NCBI GenBank assembly: GCA_001972305.1
Contig: BDDD01002909.1
Location: 32,927-96,926, forward strand
Direction of reading: 5' to 3'
Source of the DNA: Cephalotus follicularis
Taxonomy: Eukaryota; Streptophyta; Magnoliopsida; Oxalidales; Cephalotaceae
DNA length: 64,000 bases
A model generated the notes under the pieces. That model was not told the DNA's origin and did not search any database. It saw nothing but the letters and a program-made list of their open reading frames with translations. The position numbers were made by a program, and so were the translations under genes. Shown here in pieces: positions 33,234-43,701 of this stretch; position 1 is the first letter of the stretch; the number at the start of each line of letters is the position of its first letter.

Positions 33234-34940
33234 ATGGCAAACCACATGAACAGAGGATTAGAAGGTTCCTCCATAACTAGACCTCCGTTCATTGACGGAA
33301 TTAACTATAGTTTTTGGAAGACTGGAATGACCATTTTTCTACAATCCTTAGACTATCTATTGTGGCATATAATTGTAAATGGTCCTAGAATGCCAACAAG
33401 AACAATAGAAGGAGTAGTCTCTCCTAAGCCCGAAAATGAATATAATGATAATGACTTTAGGATGCTCCAATTAAATTCTAAAGCTAAACATGTTTTATTT
33501 TGTGCTGTTGGCCCTAATGAATTTAATCGGATATCTTCTTGTGATTCGGCTAAAGAAATGTGAGATTTATTAGAAATCACATATGAAGGTACCAACCAAG
33601 TAAAGGAATCGAAAATAAGCATGCTTGTACATGAATACGAATTATTTGTGATGCATGATAATGAATGTATTAGTGATATGTTTACTCGCTTTACTACCAT
33701 TATTAATTCTCTTAAGAATCTTGGCAAATCCTATCCTAACCAAGAACTTGTAAGGAAAATCTTAAGGTGCTTGCCAAAGAGTTGGACGCCTAAGGTGACG
33801 GCCGTAGAGGAGGCTAAAGACCTCTCCACTCTCCCACTCGAACAACTCCATGGTTCCTTGATGACACATGAGACAACAATGAAGAATCATGAGAATGTGG
33901 AAGTCAAGAAGAAGAAGGCAATCGCTTTTAAAGCTTCAAAGGAAGATAGTGAAAGTGATGAAGATGGAGATGTTGCACTTATCACTTCCCAATTCAAAAG
34001 GTTTCTCAAAAATCAAAAAGGGAAAAAGACTTTCAAAAAGGAATTCATTCAAGATGAAGAGTCAAGCAAAAGGGAAGAACCAACATGCTACGAATGCAAC
34101 AAGCCCGACCACTTCAAAAACGAGTGTCCAAACCTTAAAAAGAAAGAGCAATTCAGGAAAAAGAATGAATACTTCCAGAAGAAGAAAGCGATGATAGCCA
34201 CATGGTCGGATAGCGATTCCTCAAGCTCCGAAGAGGAAAGCGATGAAGAAGTTGCACACATTGCTTACATGGCAATTGAGGATGAAGAAGAAAATGAGGT
34301 AAATTTTACTTTTGATGAATTGCAAAATGCTTATGAAAATTTATATGTTGAATATGAGAATGTTTGTTTGAAAAACAAGACTCTAAAGAAAAATGCTATA
34401 TCCATGTCTAAAGATATTGATGATTTAAAGAATGAGAATAGCAAGCATATAAATGAAATTGACTCTCTTCAAAGTAGAAATAGCAAATATGTTAATGAAA
34501 TTGAATCTCTAAAGGATAAAAATAGTTTTTATATAAATGAGATTGATGTTTTAAATGTTTCTTCAAAATTATCTATTGATTTTATGGAAGAAAATGAAAA
34601 ACTAAAAGTTGAGATTGATGCTTTGAAGAAATCCTTTTCAACCTTTTCAAATAGTAGCACTAAATTGGATAACTTATTAGGTTTACAAAGATGTGTTTTT
34701 GACAAAGCCGGTCTCGGCTATGAACAAATGAAAAATGTCAAACACTTTAAAAACTTCTTTGTTAAGAAAAGTGAGCCTAAAATTGTTTGCAATTATTGTG
34801 GTAGAATAGGACATATTTCTACTTCTTGCTTTGTTAGAAATAATCTTGGTTTTGGTAAATCTAGAAAGATTTGGGTTCCAAAAGGAACTTTTGTGACTAA
34901 TTTGAAAGGACCCAAGTTCAAATGGGTACCAAAAGCTTAA
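33234..34940 (+). pseudogene. Element E gag (Sirevirus type) with one nonsense codon
   Basis: The frame starts at MANHMNRGLEG and is open for 568 codons except for a TGA at 33561-33563, where the family usually has Trp. The N-terminal half is the copia gag domain (PPFIDGINYSFWKTGMTIFL, then MLVHEYELFVMHDNECISDM). A zinc knuckle CYECNKPDHFKNEC lies near 34089. An acidic Ser-rich segment follows near 34210. A heptad coiled coil at about 34370-34560 has repeats of the form I..L..KN...INEI. A second knuckle, CNYCGRIGHISTSC, is near 34790. Coiled-coil gag is known in Sireviruses. Nothing of pol follows. One point change separates it from an open gag, so this copy is fairly young. Confidence 0.9.
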
Positions 34941-35513
34941 ACTTTGTTTTGTAGGTGTACTTGAAGTCAATTTCAAAATGCTTAAGTACATAAGTTTGAG
35001 GAAAAAAGCTTTTGTTGAAGGGGGGGTATTGATATATTAACATTATAATGATGATGTTTTATCCAACAAATTGATATATCTTTTTTATATAATTTTAATA
35101 TTGTAACTTTCAATTGGTATCTTTCATAATGTATCCCTTTAAAATGGTTTAATTAGTATTTTTTTGACATTATTTTTTTGATGCTCACAAAAAGGGGGAA
35201 AATGCTTATGATTAAGGAAAAATTGATAACATATGCTAAGGGGGAGCTACATACCTATGCTAAGGGGGGGATAGATTTGAAAAATATGCTATTAATGATT
35301 AATATGTTAAGGAGGAGTTTTATGGTAAAGCAATATATGATTTACTTGCATAAATCGTTATTTTTGAAATGAAATTTAGATATCACTGTAAGGGGGAGTA
35401 TATCTAAAGTTCTTATGTTGGTATCTAAATAAAAATCTCTTTGCTTTGAAATGTTGAAATGTCATATTTTTTTTAATGAAGCAAATTTTTGTAATCATCA
35501 AAAAGGGGGAGAT
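34941..35513 (+). repeat. Multiple polypurine-like tracts before E 3' LTR
   Basis: Seven G-rich runs: AAGGGGGGGTA (35018), AAAGGGGGAAA (35191), TAAGGGGGAGC (35229), TAAGGGGGGGA (35261), AAGGAGGAG (35310), TAAGGGGGAG (35389) and the terminal AAAAGGGGGAGA (35501). Repeated polypurine tracts are a known Sirevirus trait. No coding domain remains here. Confidence 0.8.
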
Positions 35514-35646
35514 TGTTGAGTCACAATCATGGGGAGATTGTTGAGTCTCAATAATATGTTTTAATGATTACAAATTTACATTTAACTTTGTTGCTTGATG
35601 TGCAAGATATTACAAAGTTCCACAAAAGGCAAAACTAATCTGCAGG

Positions 35647-36076
35647 GAAAAGACATTGACCTTCCAGAAATAACATCGACGTCCGTACAGAAGACATCAA
35701 CGCCTTTCAAGAAGACATCGACGTCTTTAGTGTCAGAAGCTACTGATCAAACTTTAAATGAAGACATCGATCCTTTCTCACAAAGACATCGACGTCCGTA
35801 CAAAAGACATCGATCCCTTTCCTAAGACATCGACGTCTTTCTAGACCAATCTGCCAAAACCAGAAAAGACATCGACCCATGAAGAAGAAGTCGACGTGAT
35901 GTTAAAGATTCAACTGCCTGGACATTTCCCAGAAATGACATCGACGCCTTTAAAAAGACATCGACGTCTTTTTAAATGGATTGACCCGGGAATTCAGGAA
36001 CGGCTACTTGGTGCACTTACAACGGGTAGTAACAGTCAAAGACATCGACGCCTTTATAAAGACATCGACGTCTTTC
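35647..36076. repeat. ATCGACGTC palindrome field in E 3' LTR
   Basis: Same set of about fourteen units as the 5' LTR with few substitutions. Confidence 0.88.
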
Positions 36077-36364
36077 TGTTAGCAGAGACAAAAACAGGCT
36101 GCATCAACATATTTTTATATCCAAAATGCCCAAGACTTTTGCAACGGCTAGAATCAAGATAAAGCTATAAATACAAGCCAATGATGAAGATTCAAGTGAC
36201 TTGAAACAGGAGAGAAGAAATTTGATCATCTAACATCCAAGCTCAAACTTGCACATCTACATCAAGCTTTTGCTTACACTTTTATATCCAACCTTTGAGA
36301 GGTTATTTGTAAACACAAATTATCTTTACAAATCATTTGTTGTAAAAGAGGGGAGTGAACCCTT

Positions 36365-37055
36365 GTAAGGTGTTTGTTTGATTTGCACCCGGAACCCAAA
36401 ATCAAGTGTAAGGTGTTTGTTTGATTTGCACTCGGAACCCAAAATCAAGTGTAAGGTGTTTGTTTGATTTGCACTCGGAACCCAAAATCAAGTGTAAGGT
36501 GTTTGTTTGATTTGCACTCGGAACCCAAAATCAAGTGTAAGGTGTTTGTTTGATTTGCACTCGGAACCCAAAATCAAGTGTAAGGTGTTTGTTTGATTTG
36601 CACTCGGAACCCAAAATCAAGTGTAAGGTGTTTGTTTGATTTGCACTCGGAACCCAAAATCAAGTGTAAGGTGTTTGTTTGATTTGCACTCGGAACCCAA
36701 AATCAAGTGTAAGGTGTTTGTTTGATTTGCACTCGGAACCCAAAATCAAGTGTAAGGTGTTTGTTTGATTTGCACTCGGAACCCAAAATCAAGTGTAAGG
36801 TGTTTGTTTGATTTGCACTCGGAACCCAAAATCAAGTGTAAGGTGTTTGTTTGATTTGCACTCGGAACCCAAAATCAAGTGTAAGGTGTTTGTTTGATTT
36901 GCACTCGGAACCCAAAATCAAGTGTAAGGTGTTTGTTTGATTTGCACTCGGAACCCAAAATCAAGTGTAAGGTGTTTGTTTGATTTGCACCCGGAACCCA
37001 AAATCAAGTGTAAGGTGGTTTGCTTTGATTTGCACCCGTAAGCCGAAAATCAAAG
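36365..37055. repeat. 43 bp tandem array, fifteen copies plus one degenerate
   Basis: The unit begins GTAAGGTGTTTGTTTGATTT and contains GCACTCGGAACCCAAAATCA. Starts fall every 43 bases from 36365 to 36967. Interior copies look identical. The first and last full copies share a CACCCGG variant, and the sixteenth (from 37010) is degenerate. There are no spacers. It lies about 200 bases after the E TATA box. Confidence 0.97.
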
Positions 37056-37858
37056 GTTGCTAGTGGTAGCTAGTGGAATCTCAAGGGGTTCTTGAGAAAG
37101 TGGACGTAGGCACAGATTTACCGAGCCATTATAAATTCGTTTGCACTCTCTCTAAATCTTATCTCTTTACTTACAATTGCATTATTTGTTCTTGTGTGGA
37201 TTGTTTAGTTTCATAATTTAATTTGTTATTTCCGCTAACAAATTTTGCTGTTTAAGGTTGCCATACATACATTACTTTCAATTGTCATACGGGTAGTCTG
37301 ATCGCCAACTGTACATATGCATTTGCCATGTCATGCTTTGATATTGTACACCGCACATTGTTATTTCATAGATTATCACCGATATTTCACATTGTACATG
37401 CATACATGCTGCATGAGGTTTCTGCTTAGCCAGTATGGCTAACCCCATCCTTCGGGGTAGGGTTGTGTTGTACTTTTGTGTGAGGCCTAGGTAGGGCAGC
37501 AGGTAGCAGCGAACAGAACAACTGAAGACTGGTTTTGATCGCACGACTGCTTGGTTTCACGGAGCTGGTTGTGAGATATTGTAGTGAAAGATTGAAATGT
37601 ATTGTATTGCAAAAGATTGGCATTGTAAAGGATTTGTGTTGTATTGTACTGTATGGATGGATTGATATTGTATCTTCCGCTTCATGATATGAATTGCAAA
37701 GTTTTAAGTTTTTCCGCATTTTTATATTGCTAGTCTCGACCATTGTATTGTTATTGGATTGAGAGTAATGCCACGTGTCCACCCTGCGGGCGCGGGGTGT
37801 TACAGCTGACGGGTTCAAGGAAAGCGTCAACGTTTTGCTCTTCACTGGAACAAAATTT

Positions 37859-37876
37859 TGGCGCCGTTGCCGGGGA
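37859..37876 (+). other. Primer binding site of element D
   Basis: TGGCGCCGTTGCCGGGGA, the site typical of Athila-type elements, six bases after the inferred LTR end. Confidence 0.9.
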
Positions 37877-37996
37877 GTTGAATGAATGTCATAAAAACTT
37901 AATTGCATGTTAGGTCGTCGATCATTAGATTCCGAAGTAGTGACTTGTGACCTAAAGATTGAAAGAACTTTGGCTAGCATTAGAGCGAATAACATA

Positions 37997-39318
37997 ATGG
38001 GTGATAATAATGACGCGCCCCCACGACGGCCCTTAAGTGAACACTTTACTCCATGTGCATATACCACTGCCTCATGTATTAGGGTGCCTGCTATCCAAGC
38101 AGCTCAATATGAGATCAAGTCTAGCATTATATAGATGTTACCATCCTTTTATTGACTTGCCACTCAGGAACCGTATAAGCATTTGGATGAATTCATTGAG
38201 ATTTGTTCCACATTCAAAATTCAGAACTTGTCTGAGGATGCCATTAAGCTGATTTTATTTCCATTCTCATTAAAGGACAGAGCTAAACAATGGCTCCATT
38301 CCTTGGATTCTGTGATTATCACCACATGGGCATAATTACAGCACAAGTTCCTCAAGAAATATTTTCCCATAGGTCGGACCAACCAGATAAGGCGAGCTCT
38401 CACTAACTTTTCATAACAAGATGGTGAGCAGTTACATGAGTCATGGGAAAGATTAAAGGACCTCATCAGAAAATGTCCTCATCATGTCATCTCTAAATGG
38501 CAGTTAGTCCAATGCTTCTATGATGGACTGACCGCACAAAATAGACAGATGGTGCATGCTTCTTGTGGAGGCACATTTATGCACAAAATTGAGGACGAAT
38601 CCTAGAAATTGTTTGAGTCTCTCAGTGAAAACTCTTTGCATCATTTATCATCTAGAGTAGAGTCCTCCGCAATGGGTACTCAGAAGAAATGAGGTATATA
38701 TGAGGTTAGTCAATTTGAGACCATCAAGGCCAAGGTGGACATCCTATCCCAGAACTTAGATAAAGTGCTAACTATAGGGACACTTCCTACGCAATCTACT
38801 CAGACTTCCATTGCACAAGAGGCTTGTGCCTTATGTGCTAGGACAACACATTATATGAGTGATTGTCCGCTTGCTATGCTATATCCAAAATTTATTCAAG
38901 AACAAGCGCAAGCAGTGCAAGGATTCCCTAGACCGGGGAATGATCCATTTTCCAACATGTATAACCAAGGATGGAGGATTCACCCCAACTTCGCATGGAA
39001 GCAGCCCAACACCAGCCACAATCCCCCTTATAGGCAAAACAATTCCCTTCCTTATCAGAATGCCTATAGGGATGTCCAACAATCTAATCTTCCACCACCT
39101 TTAGCGCCTACGACAACTGAAGATAAAATGGATAAGGTACTATTTGCGTTGGATGGGATCAACAAGAATTACTAGAAATATGATCAGATCCTTCACTCCC
39201 ACACCCAATCCATCTCCAAATTCGAAACACAAATAGGACAGCTAGATGATATCATCAGGGAGAGAGAAGAAGGCCACCTACCCAGTCAAGTGGTAAGCAA
39301 TCATAGAAATCAGTCTGG
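37997..39318 (+). pseudogene. Element D gag (Athila type), broken
   Basis: The start MGDNNDAPPRRP is typical of Athila gag. The core from about 38165 reads YKHLDEFIEICSTFKIQNLS, LILFPFSLKDRAKQWLHSL and LHESWERLKDLIRKCPHH. A knuckle-like CALCARTTHYMSDC is near 38827. Stops are TAA near 38334 and 38416, TAG near 38604 and 39174, and TGA near 38690. The frame continues past solo LTR G at 41447. Confidence 0.88.
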
Positions 39319-39323
39319 ACAGT
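39319..39323 (+). repeat. Target-site duplication of solo LTR G (ACAGT)
   Basis: ACAGT precedes the LTR and recurs at 41442-41446, a perfect match. Confidence 0.93.
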
Positions 39324-41441
39324 TGTGACGCCCCGAATTTCATAAATAATTATTATGAAATTGGTGCGTGTACAGTTGCGATAAAATCGATAGAGCCGGA
39401 GTAATAAAAAGGCATTACGCATTTAAGACGTAATTGTGTTGGCCAAGACGGCTAATAAAATCTATTTTTAATGCTCGACAATAAAGCCCGAATGCTCGCA
39501 ATATTATTGCGCTTATTTTGGTGGTCGTTTGGATAATTTATGTCGCGATTTGCGGAAAAATCGGGACCCGTACCTTAGTATTTTACCAGAAAATACTAAA
39601 GAGAAAGCAAATAACAAACAATAAAGGAATGAAGAAGGGGAGACACGGGCGCATAGCGCGCCCGTGCGTTTTGGATCTGCAGATTAGAGGGAGAGAGAGA
39701 CAGGGAGAGAGTGCAAGAGAGATTGGGAGAGAGAACGGCAGAGAGATCGGGAGAGGACACCGGAGGCAGCTACCGGACCGGGAGAGCACGCTGGTCAACC
39801 CAGGGCCTCCAACCGACGGTAACCTCCTCCCCGTTCTTCTCTTTTTCTTCTTTTTCTTCCCTGCTACCGTCACTGTCGCGCCTCTTTCCCGGCGTTTCCC
39901 GACGCCGTTAGCGTCGCGGGTGGCCTGGGTTTTGTTGTAGATGGCTAGCTCTTGCTATCTTGACCACCGGTGAGGCGTGATTCGGCCGGAAACGGCCGGA
40001 ATCAGTTGAATGAGTTGACTCAGCGAGTCGACTCACTGTTGCCTGAGACACGGCGTTTGGCGTCGAGTCTTGGCGAGTCACGGGCAGTGATGTGTAGGAC
40101 GGGTGAATATGTGGCGTTTTTGGGTGGTGATCAGACCTGTGGAGGTCCGGCGAGTTGACTCAGTGAGTCACAACTCACTGCCGGTCGTGGCGCGGCGTTC
40201 GGTGCCGATTCCCGGCGAGTTATGACCGGTTCTGTGTTCACCGTTCAATGTGGAACCCGTTGATGTATGTTTCGTCGCCTGGTTGTGTCGGTCAGAACCC
40301 GGCCGGCGTTTCGGCGACGGAAATGTTTTGTGTGTCGAACATAACGGAAATGTGTTGTATGTGCAATGTGTAAGCGGCAATTGGATTTGGCATCGAGGAA
40401 TTGATCAATTGGCGAGAACCGGCTTCGGTTCCACGGTTATCGGAAAGGTTCGGCAATTGAACCTGCGGCCCGACTGTGCTGCTGTAACAGGTAGGGGAAG
40501 CTATACATGCAAGTTTGAGTTCAATAATATTGTGTTGAATTGATGAAATGCATGGTTTGCGGATTGTGAATTGTGTGACTGTGTTAGGGTTGCTATGAAT
40601 AGTTAACCTGTCTTGTATATTGTGTTTTGTGATGATTGCGAACTGAATGACATATGTTGTATGCTTGAACTCTTTTGGTTTTGAGGCGTGTTGAGGGAAC
40701 CGTGTTTTGGGTTCGCTTAACCGTCGACGCTTAGGAAAGAAGCGTCGACGCTATGGATTGTTATACGGACAATGAGTCATGATTCGCGATAAACGTCGAC
40801 GCCACGATTCATCGTGTGTGAGAACGGATACGTGTGCCGTTGACGCCTGAGGTTCCTACCTCAGAGCATCGACGCCAAAGGGATGAGATGTTGGCGCGTA
40901 AAGTTTCTGGTTGGAAGCATTGACGCTAAGAGTTAAGCGGCGACGCTTAAGTGATTGGGTTGAACATTAACGCCTATATGGTACATGTTGACGCAAATAG
41001 AGCCGTTTGCATTATTGAGCATATGTTTGCATTGCATACAATTGTTGATTGAGCTATCACCTGTTTTCTAAAATGTTCTTCATTTTAGAAGTGTATAAAT
41101 GGTTTATCAAATCATTGTTATATGGAAATGTATGTTTTCCAAAAGGATTGTGAAAGTGGTTTTAAGGGATTGAGAAACTGTTATACGAAAATGAGTATTT
41201 TCGTGTCGGATCACACTCCGTGTACTGTTGTACTTCCTTATGTACAAGGATGTTACTTGGATTGTACCTGCACGTAGTATGGGATGCGTGCGGATGATTT
41301 ATGTATTATAATCCAGTTTTAACTGCTTCCGCTTATGTATTTGAATTGTTAATGAGAATGCTGGATTATTATTATTATGCTTATTCCTGATATCACCATA
41401 TATGCTTGTCTAATGTAAGTTGGGAAAAACGGGGTGTGACA
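39324..41441 (+). repeat. Solo gypsy LTR G
   Basis: TGTGACGCCCCG to CGGGGTGTGACA, 2118 bp, with a perfect duplication and no internal region, so it arose by recombination between two LTRs. Central sequence (about 39990-40220) is related to F2. Homopolymer-rich coding-like frames here have no domain. Confidence 0.92.
39995..40995. repeat. Two palindrome fields in solo LTR G
   Basis: One field at 39995-40200 has GAGTCGACTC, GAGTTGACTC and GTGAGTCACAACTCAC-type units. The other, about 40715-40995, has GCGTCGACGC, CGTCGACGCC, GCATCGACGCC and GCATTGACGC. Confidence 0.8.
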
Positions 41442-41446
41442 ACAGT

Positions 41447-42516
41447 GTTCCCACTTAGAACAAGCCCAAGCGATTACTACTTTGAGCAGTGGGCGGGTAA
41501 TTAGAGAACCGCAAGTAACTGCTCCAAGTCCTAAGCTAATTCATGATAGGAGTCCTGAGGATAGAGTGTCCTCAAAGAGTGGTGAGAAAGAGACCCTTCG
41601 CAAATCTAACTCGGAAGACACAAAAGCCTCCACATCTAAAGAAAGTGAACACAAGGGGAAGGAAAAGGACATTACTCTTGTTTCACCTAAAGCACATTTT
41701 CCTGAGTGTTGGCGATCTCCGTCTTTGGTTCCTCCATTTGTTAAAAAGGTGGGAAGGATGGAAGAGATGATGGAACTATTTAAACAGGTCTAGATCAACC
41801 TTCCTCTCCTAGATGCGATACAGCAAGTGCCAGCCTATGCCAACTTCCTAAAGGACTTATGCACCACAAAGCGTAAGCTGAAAACGCACATTCCAAAAAT
41901 GGTCCATCTAACAGAGCAGGTGAGTGCAGTGCTTTCTAACAAGCTGCCACATAAACTAAAAGACCCCGGAGCTCCTCTGATATCTTACAAAATTGGAAAT
42001 TTACAAATAGAGAGAGCACTCCTGGATTTAGAGGCCAAAGTTAACATCCTCCCTAACTCAGTTTATAACCATTTTGGGTTTGGAGAATTGAAACCCACTG
42101 AGGTGACACTTCAACTTGCTGATAGATCTCTGAAAATTCCTAAGGGATTCATTGAGGATGTGTTAGTGAAAGTGGACGAGCTTTATTTTCTAGTGGATTT
42201 CCTTGTGCTCAATACGGAAACTCCTTCGAATGGGAAGCCGCAATCGATTATCTTAGGTCGTCCTTTTTTAGCCACAACAAATGCTTACATAAACTGTCAA
42301 TCTAGAGCCATGGACATATCCTTTGGTAATAAGAAGTTGAGACTAAACATCTTCAATGCAGCCCTAGGACCTCAAGTTGAGAAGGTTTGTTTTGCTATAG
42401 ATATGATAGATGAGGTGGTATCCGAGTGTGCAACTGAGACACTTGATTTTGATAGAGACTTCATTGAGTGTATGAGAGAATTCGAGGAAATGGAATCTAC
42501 CCAAAGGAAATGTTAA
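41447..42516 (+). pseudogene. Element D gag end and Athila-type protease
   Basis: Continues the D frame after G. A TAG near 41790 interrupts a conserved run that resumes with INLPLLDAIQQVPAYANFLK. The protease segment from about 41985 is strongly Athila-like: ALLDLEAKVNILPNSVYNHF, TEVTLQLADRSLKIPKG, and IILGRPFLATTNAYINCQS. The Gly after the usual Asp-Leu is Glu, so the active site is probably dead. It ends at 42516; no reverse transcriptase follows. Confidence 0.88.
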
Positions 42517-43701
42517 CATGGCTGGAAAATGAGGAAGCGTTAACGTGGCTAGAAAATAAGATCAATGAGCCAACTTCGGATAGTGAATGGGATCATTTAT
42601 CCCATTACACTCACAAAATGGCCGGAATTAGTTACCAAGTCGACTCAGCGAGTTCGACTCGCTATCGTTTGTGACACGGCGTTTGGCACCAAGTCACAGC
42701 AAGTCTCGGGTAGAGATGTGTAGAACGGGTCTTGTGGAGGTCAGTTTGTGAAGTGACCGGAGTTTTTGATGACCGGCGAGTCAACTCAGTGAGTTTGACT
42801 CACTGTCGACCGTGACAGCGTATTATGTGGCGAGTCACGGCAAGTCTCTGGCTGTAATGTGTAGATTATCTAAATTGGAGCCTGTTTATGGCGTGGTCGG
42901 AGCTCCGATGTGTTGGTCGGAATCTGGTCGGAGCTCCAGTGACGACAGTATGTTGCTTTCGGTGTGTAGGTCATAACGAAAGTGTGATATTCATGCAATG
43001 TAAAGGGGCTAGCCCGTGATAGTTATTGCAGCAGTACTAAGAGAGTCGTTGGCACAAGAAGAGCTCTGTTCTCATGACGGCTAGTGGAGCTGAAGGAAGA
43101 ACCAAATTTGGTTCAGCAACAAATGGAAATGAACGGCAGTAGAATATGTAAGTTCAATAATTGAGGTTGGCTATACTATCTACTTGCATTCATGCATTTG
43201 AATGGACTGTATGGACTATTATTGTTATGGATTGATAAGTGTATGGATGGATTGGGTATTGGATATGTGTATAATGGGCTGAATGGGGAATTGAGAGGAG
43301 TTGATCTTCTGCTTTCTCTTAATTCAAGGGTTGTGAAAATGGATTTTAACGGTTTTTGAAATAGGTTTTGAGCTTGACAGATGTTTAAAGCTTACGGATT
43401 TCTAAATCAGACTTTTTATCCAATTCAAATGAGTTTCTGTACTGATTTTCAGTGTTGAGGGAACTACAGGGCATCAACGTGTTCATCCTATGTGTTGACG
43501 TGTTCCTCAGTGCCCAGCACGTCGATGCTTAGCTTATGCGTCGACCCATTAATGTTTTCTTGCGCCTTGTGCATTAATGGAGTGTAGCACGTTGACGTGC
43601 AGCACGTTAGTGCAGTACTTAAGTATCGACGCCTTATCCTTTTAAAACTGCACATATTGACGCCTAGTACACAGCATCAACACATAGACATTAAGTTTCG
43701 A

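Larger units (their letters stand above)
32336..37280 (+). mobile_element. Sirevirus-like copia element E, gag only
   Basis: TGTTGAGTCAC...TACTTTCA ends with a perfect duplication ATTGT at 32331-32335 and 37281-37285. It has a primer binding site, one gag gene and a series of G-rich polypurine-like tracts before the 3' LTR. No protease, integrase or reverse transcriptase is present, so mobility would depend on a related autonomous element. The LTRs differ greatly in length (843 against 1767 bp). Confidence 0.92.
35514..37280 (+). repeat. Element E 3' LTR
   Basis: 1767 bp; it matches the 5' LTR over 35514-36224 and from about 37150. The middle, absent from the 5' LTR, includes the 43 bp tandem array. 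The 5' end repeats GGGGAGATTGTTGAGT, a partial duplication of the LTR start. Confidence 0.92.
23835..37804 (+). mobile_element. Ty3/gypsy chromodomain (Tekay-like) element C
   Basis: Complete ends with a perfect 5 bp duplication, GCTGA at 23830-23834 and 37805-37809. The 5' LTR is 23835-26146; the 3' LTR is 30532-37804, enlarged by element E. Gag-pol order is as in B but a different family. Confidence 0.95.
30532..37804 (+). repeat. Element C 3' LTR, interrupted by element E
   Basis: It matches the 5' LTR over 30532-32335 and 37286-37804. The interruption is the 4945 bp element E with an ATTGT duplication. TATA box at 30711-30717. Confidence 0.93.
23581..37852 (+). repeat. Element D 5' LTR, interrupted by element C
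   Basis: The pieces are 23581-23834 and 37810-37852. The ends fit TG...CA and the primer binding site follows six bases later. It carries units GCGTCAACGCC, GCGTTGACGCC and AGCGTCAACG; C inserted in the degenerate unit AGCGCTGACG. The left limit rests only on the TG and the end of F1 homology. Confidence 0.6.
23581..42616 (+). mobile_element. Athila-like Ty3/gypsy element D (decayed, 3' truncated)
   Basis: It is recognised by the primer binding site TGGCGCCGTTGCCGGGGA and by Athila-type gag and protease. The inferred 5' LTR is short: TGATTAGCAT at 23581 to GGAACA at 37852, about 297 bp once element C is removed. Reverse transcriptase, integrase and 3' LTR are missing; sequence changes to F2 at about 42617. 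Insertions C and G interrupt it. Confidence 0.75.

Noticed and set aside
36365..37055. CRISPR-like array
   Set aside because: The 43 bp copies are directly abutting with no spacers; it is a tandem repeat in a plant retrotransposon LTR.
39518..39940. 140-codon frame in solo LTR G
   Set aside because: Arg-rich low-complexity translation of purine-rich LTR leader; no domain and no sign of splicing.
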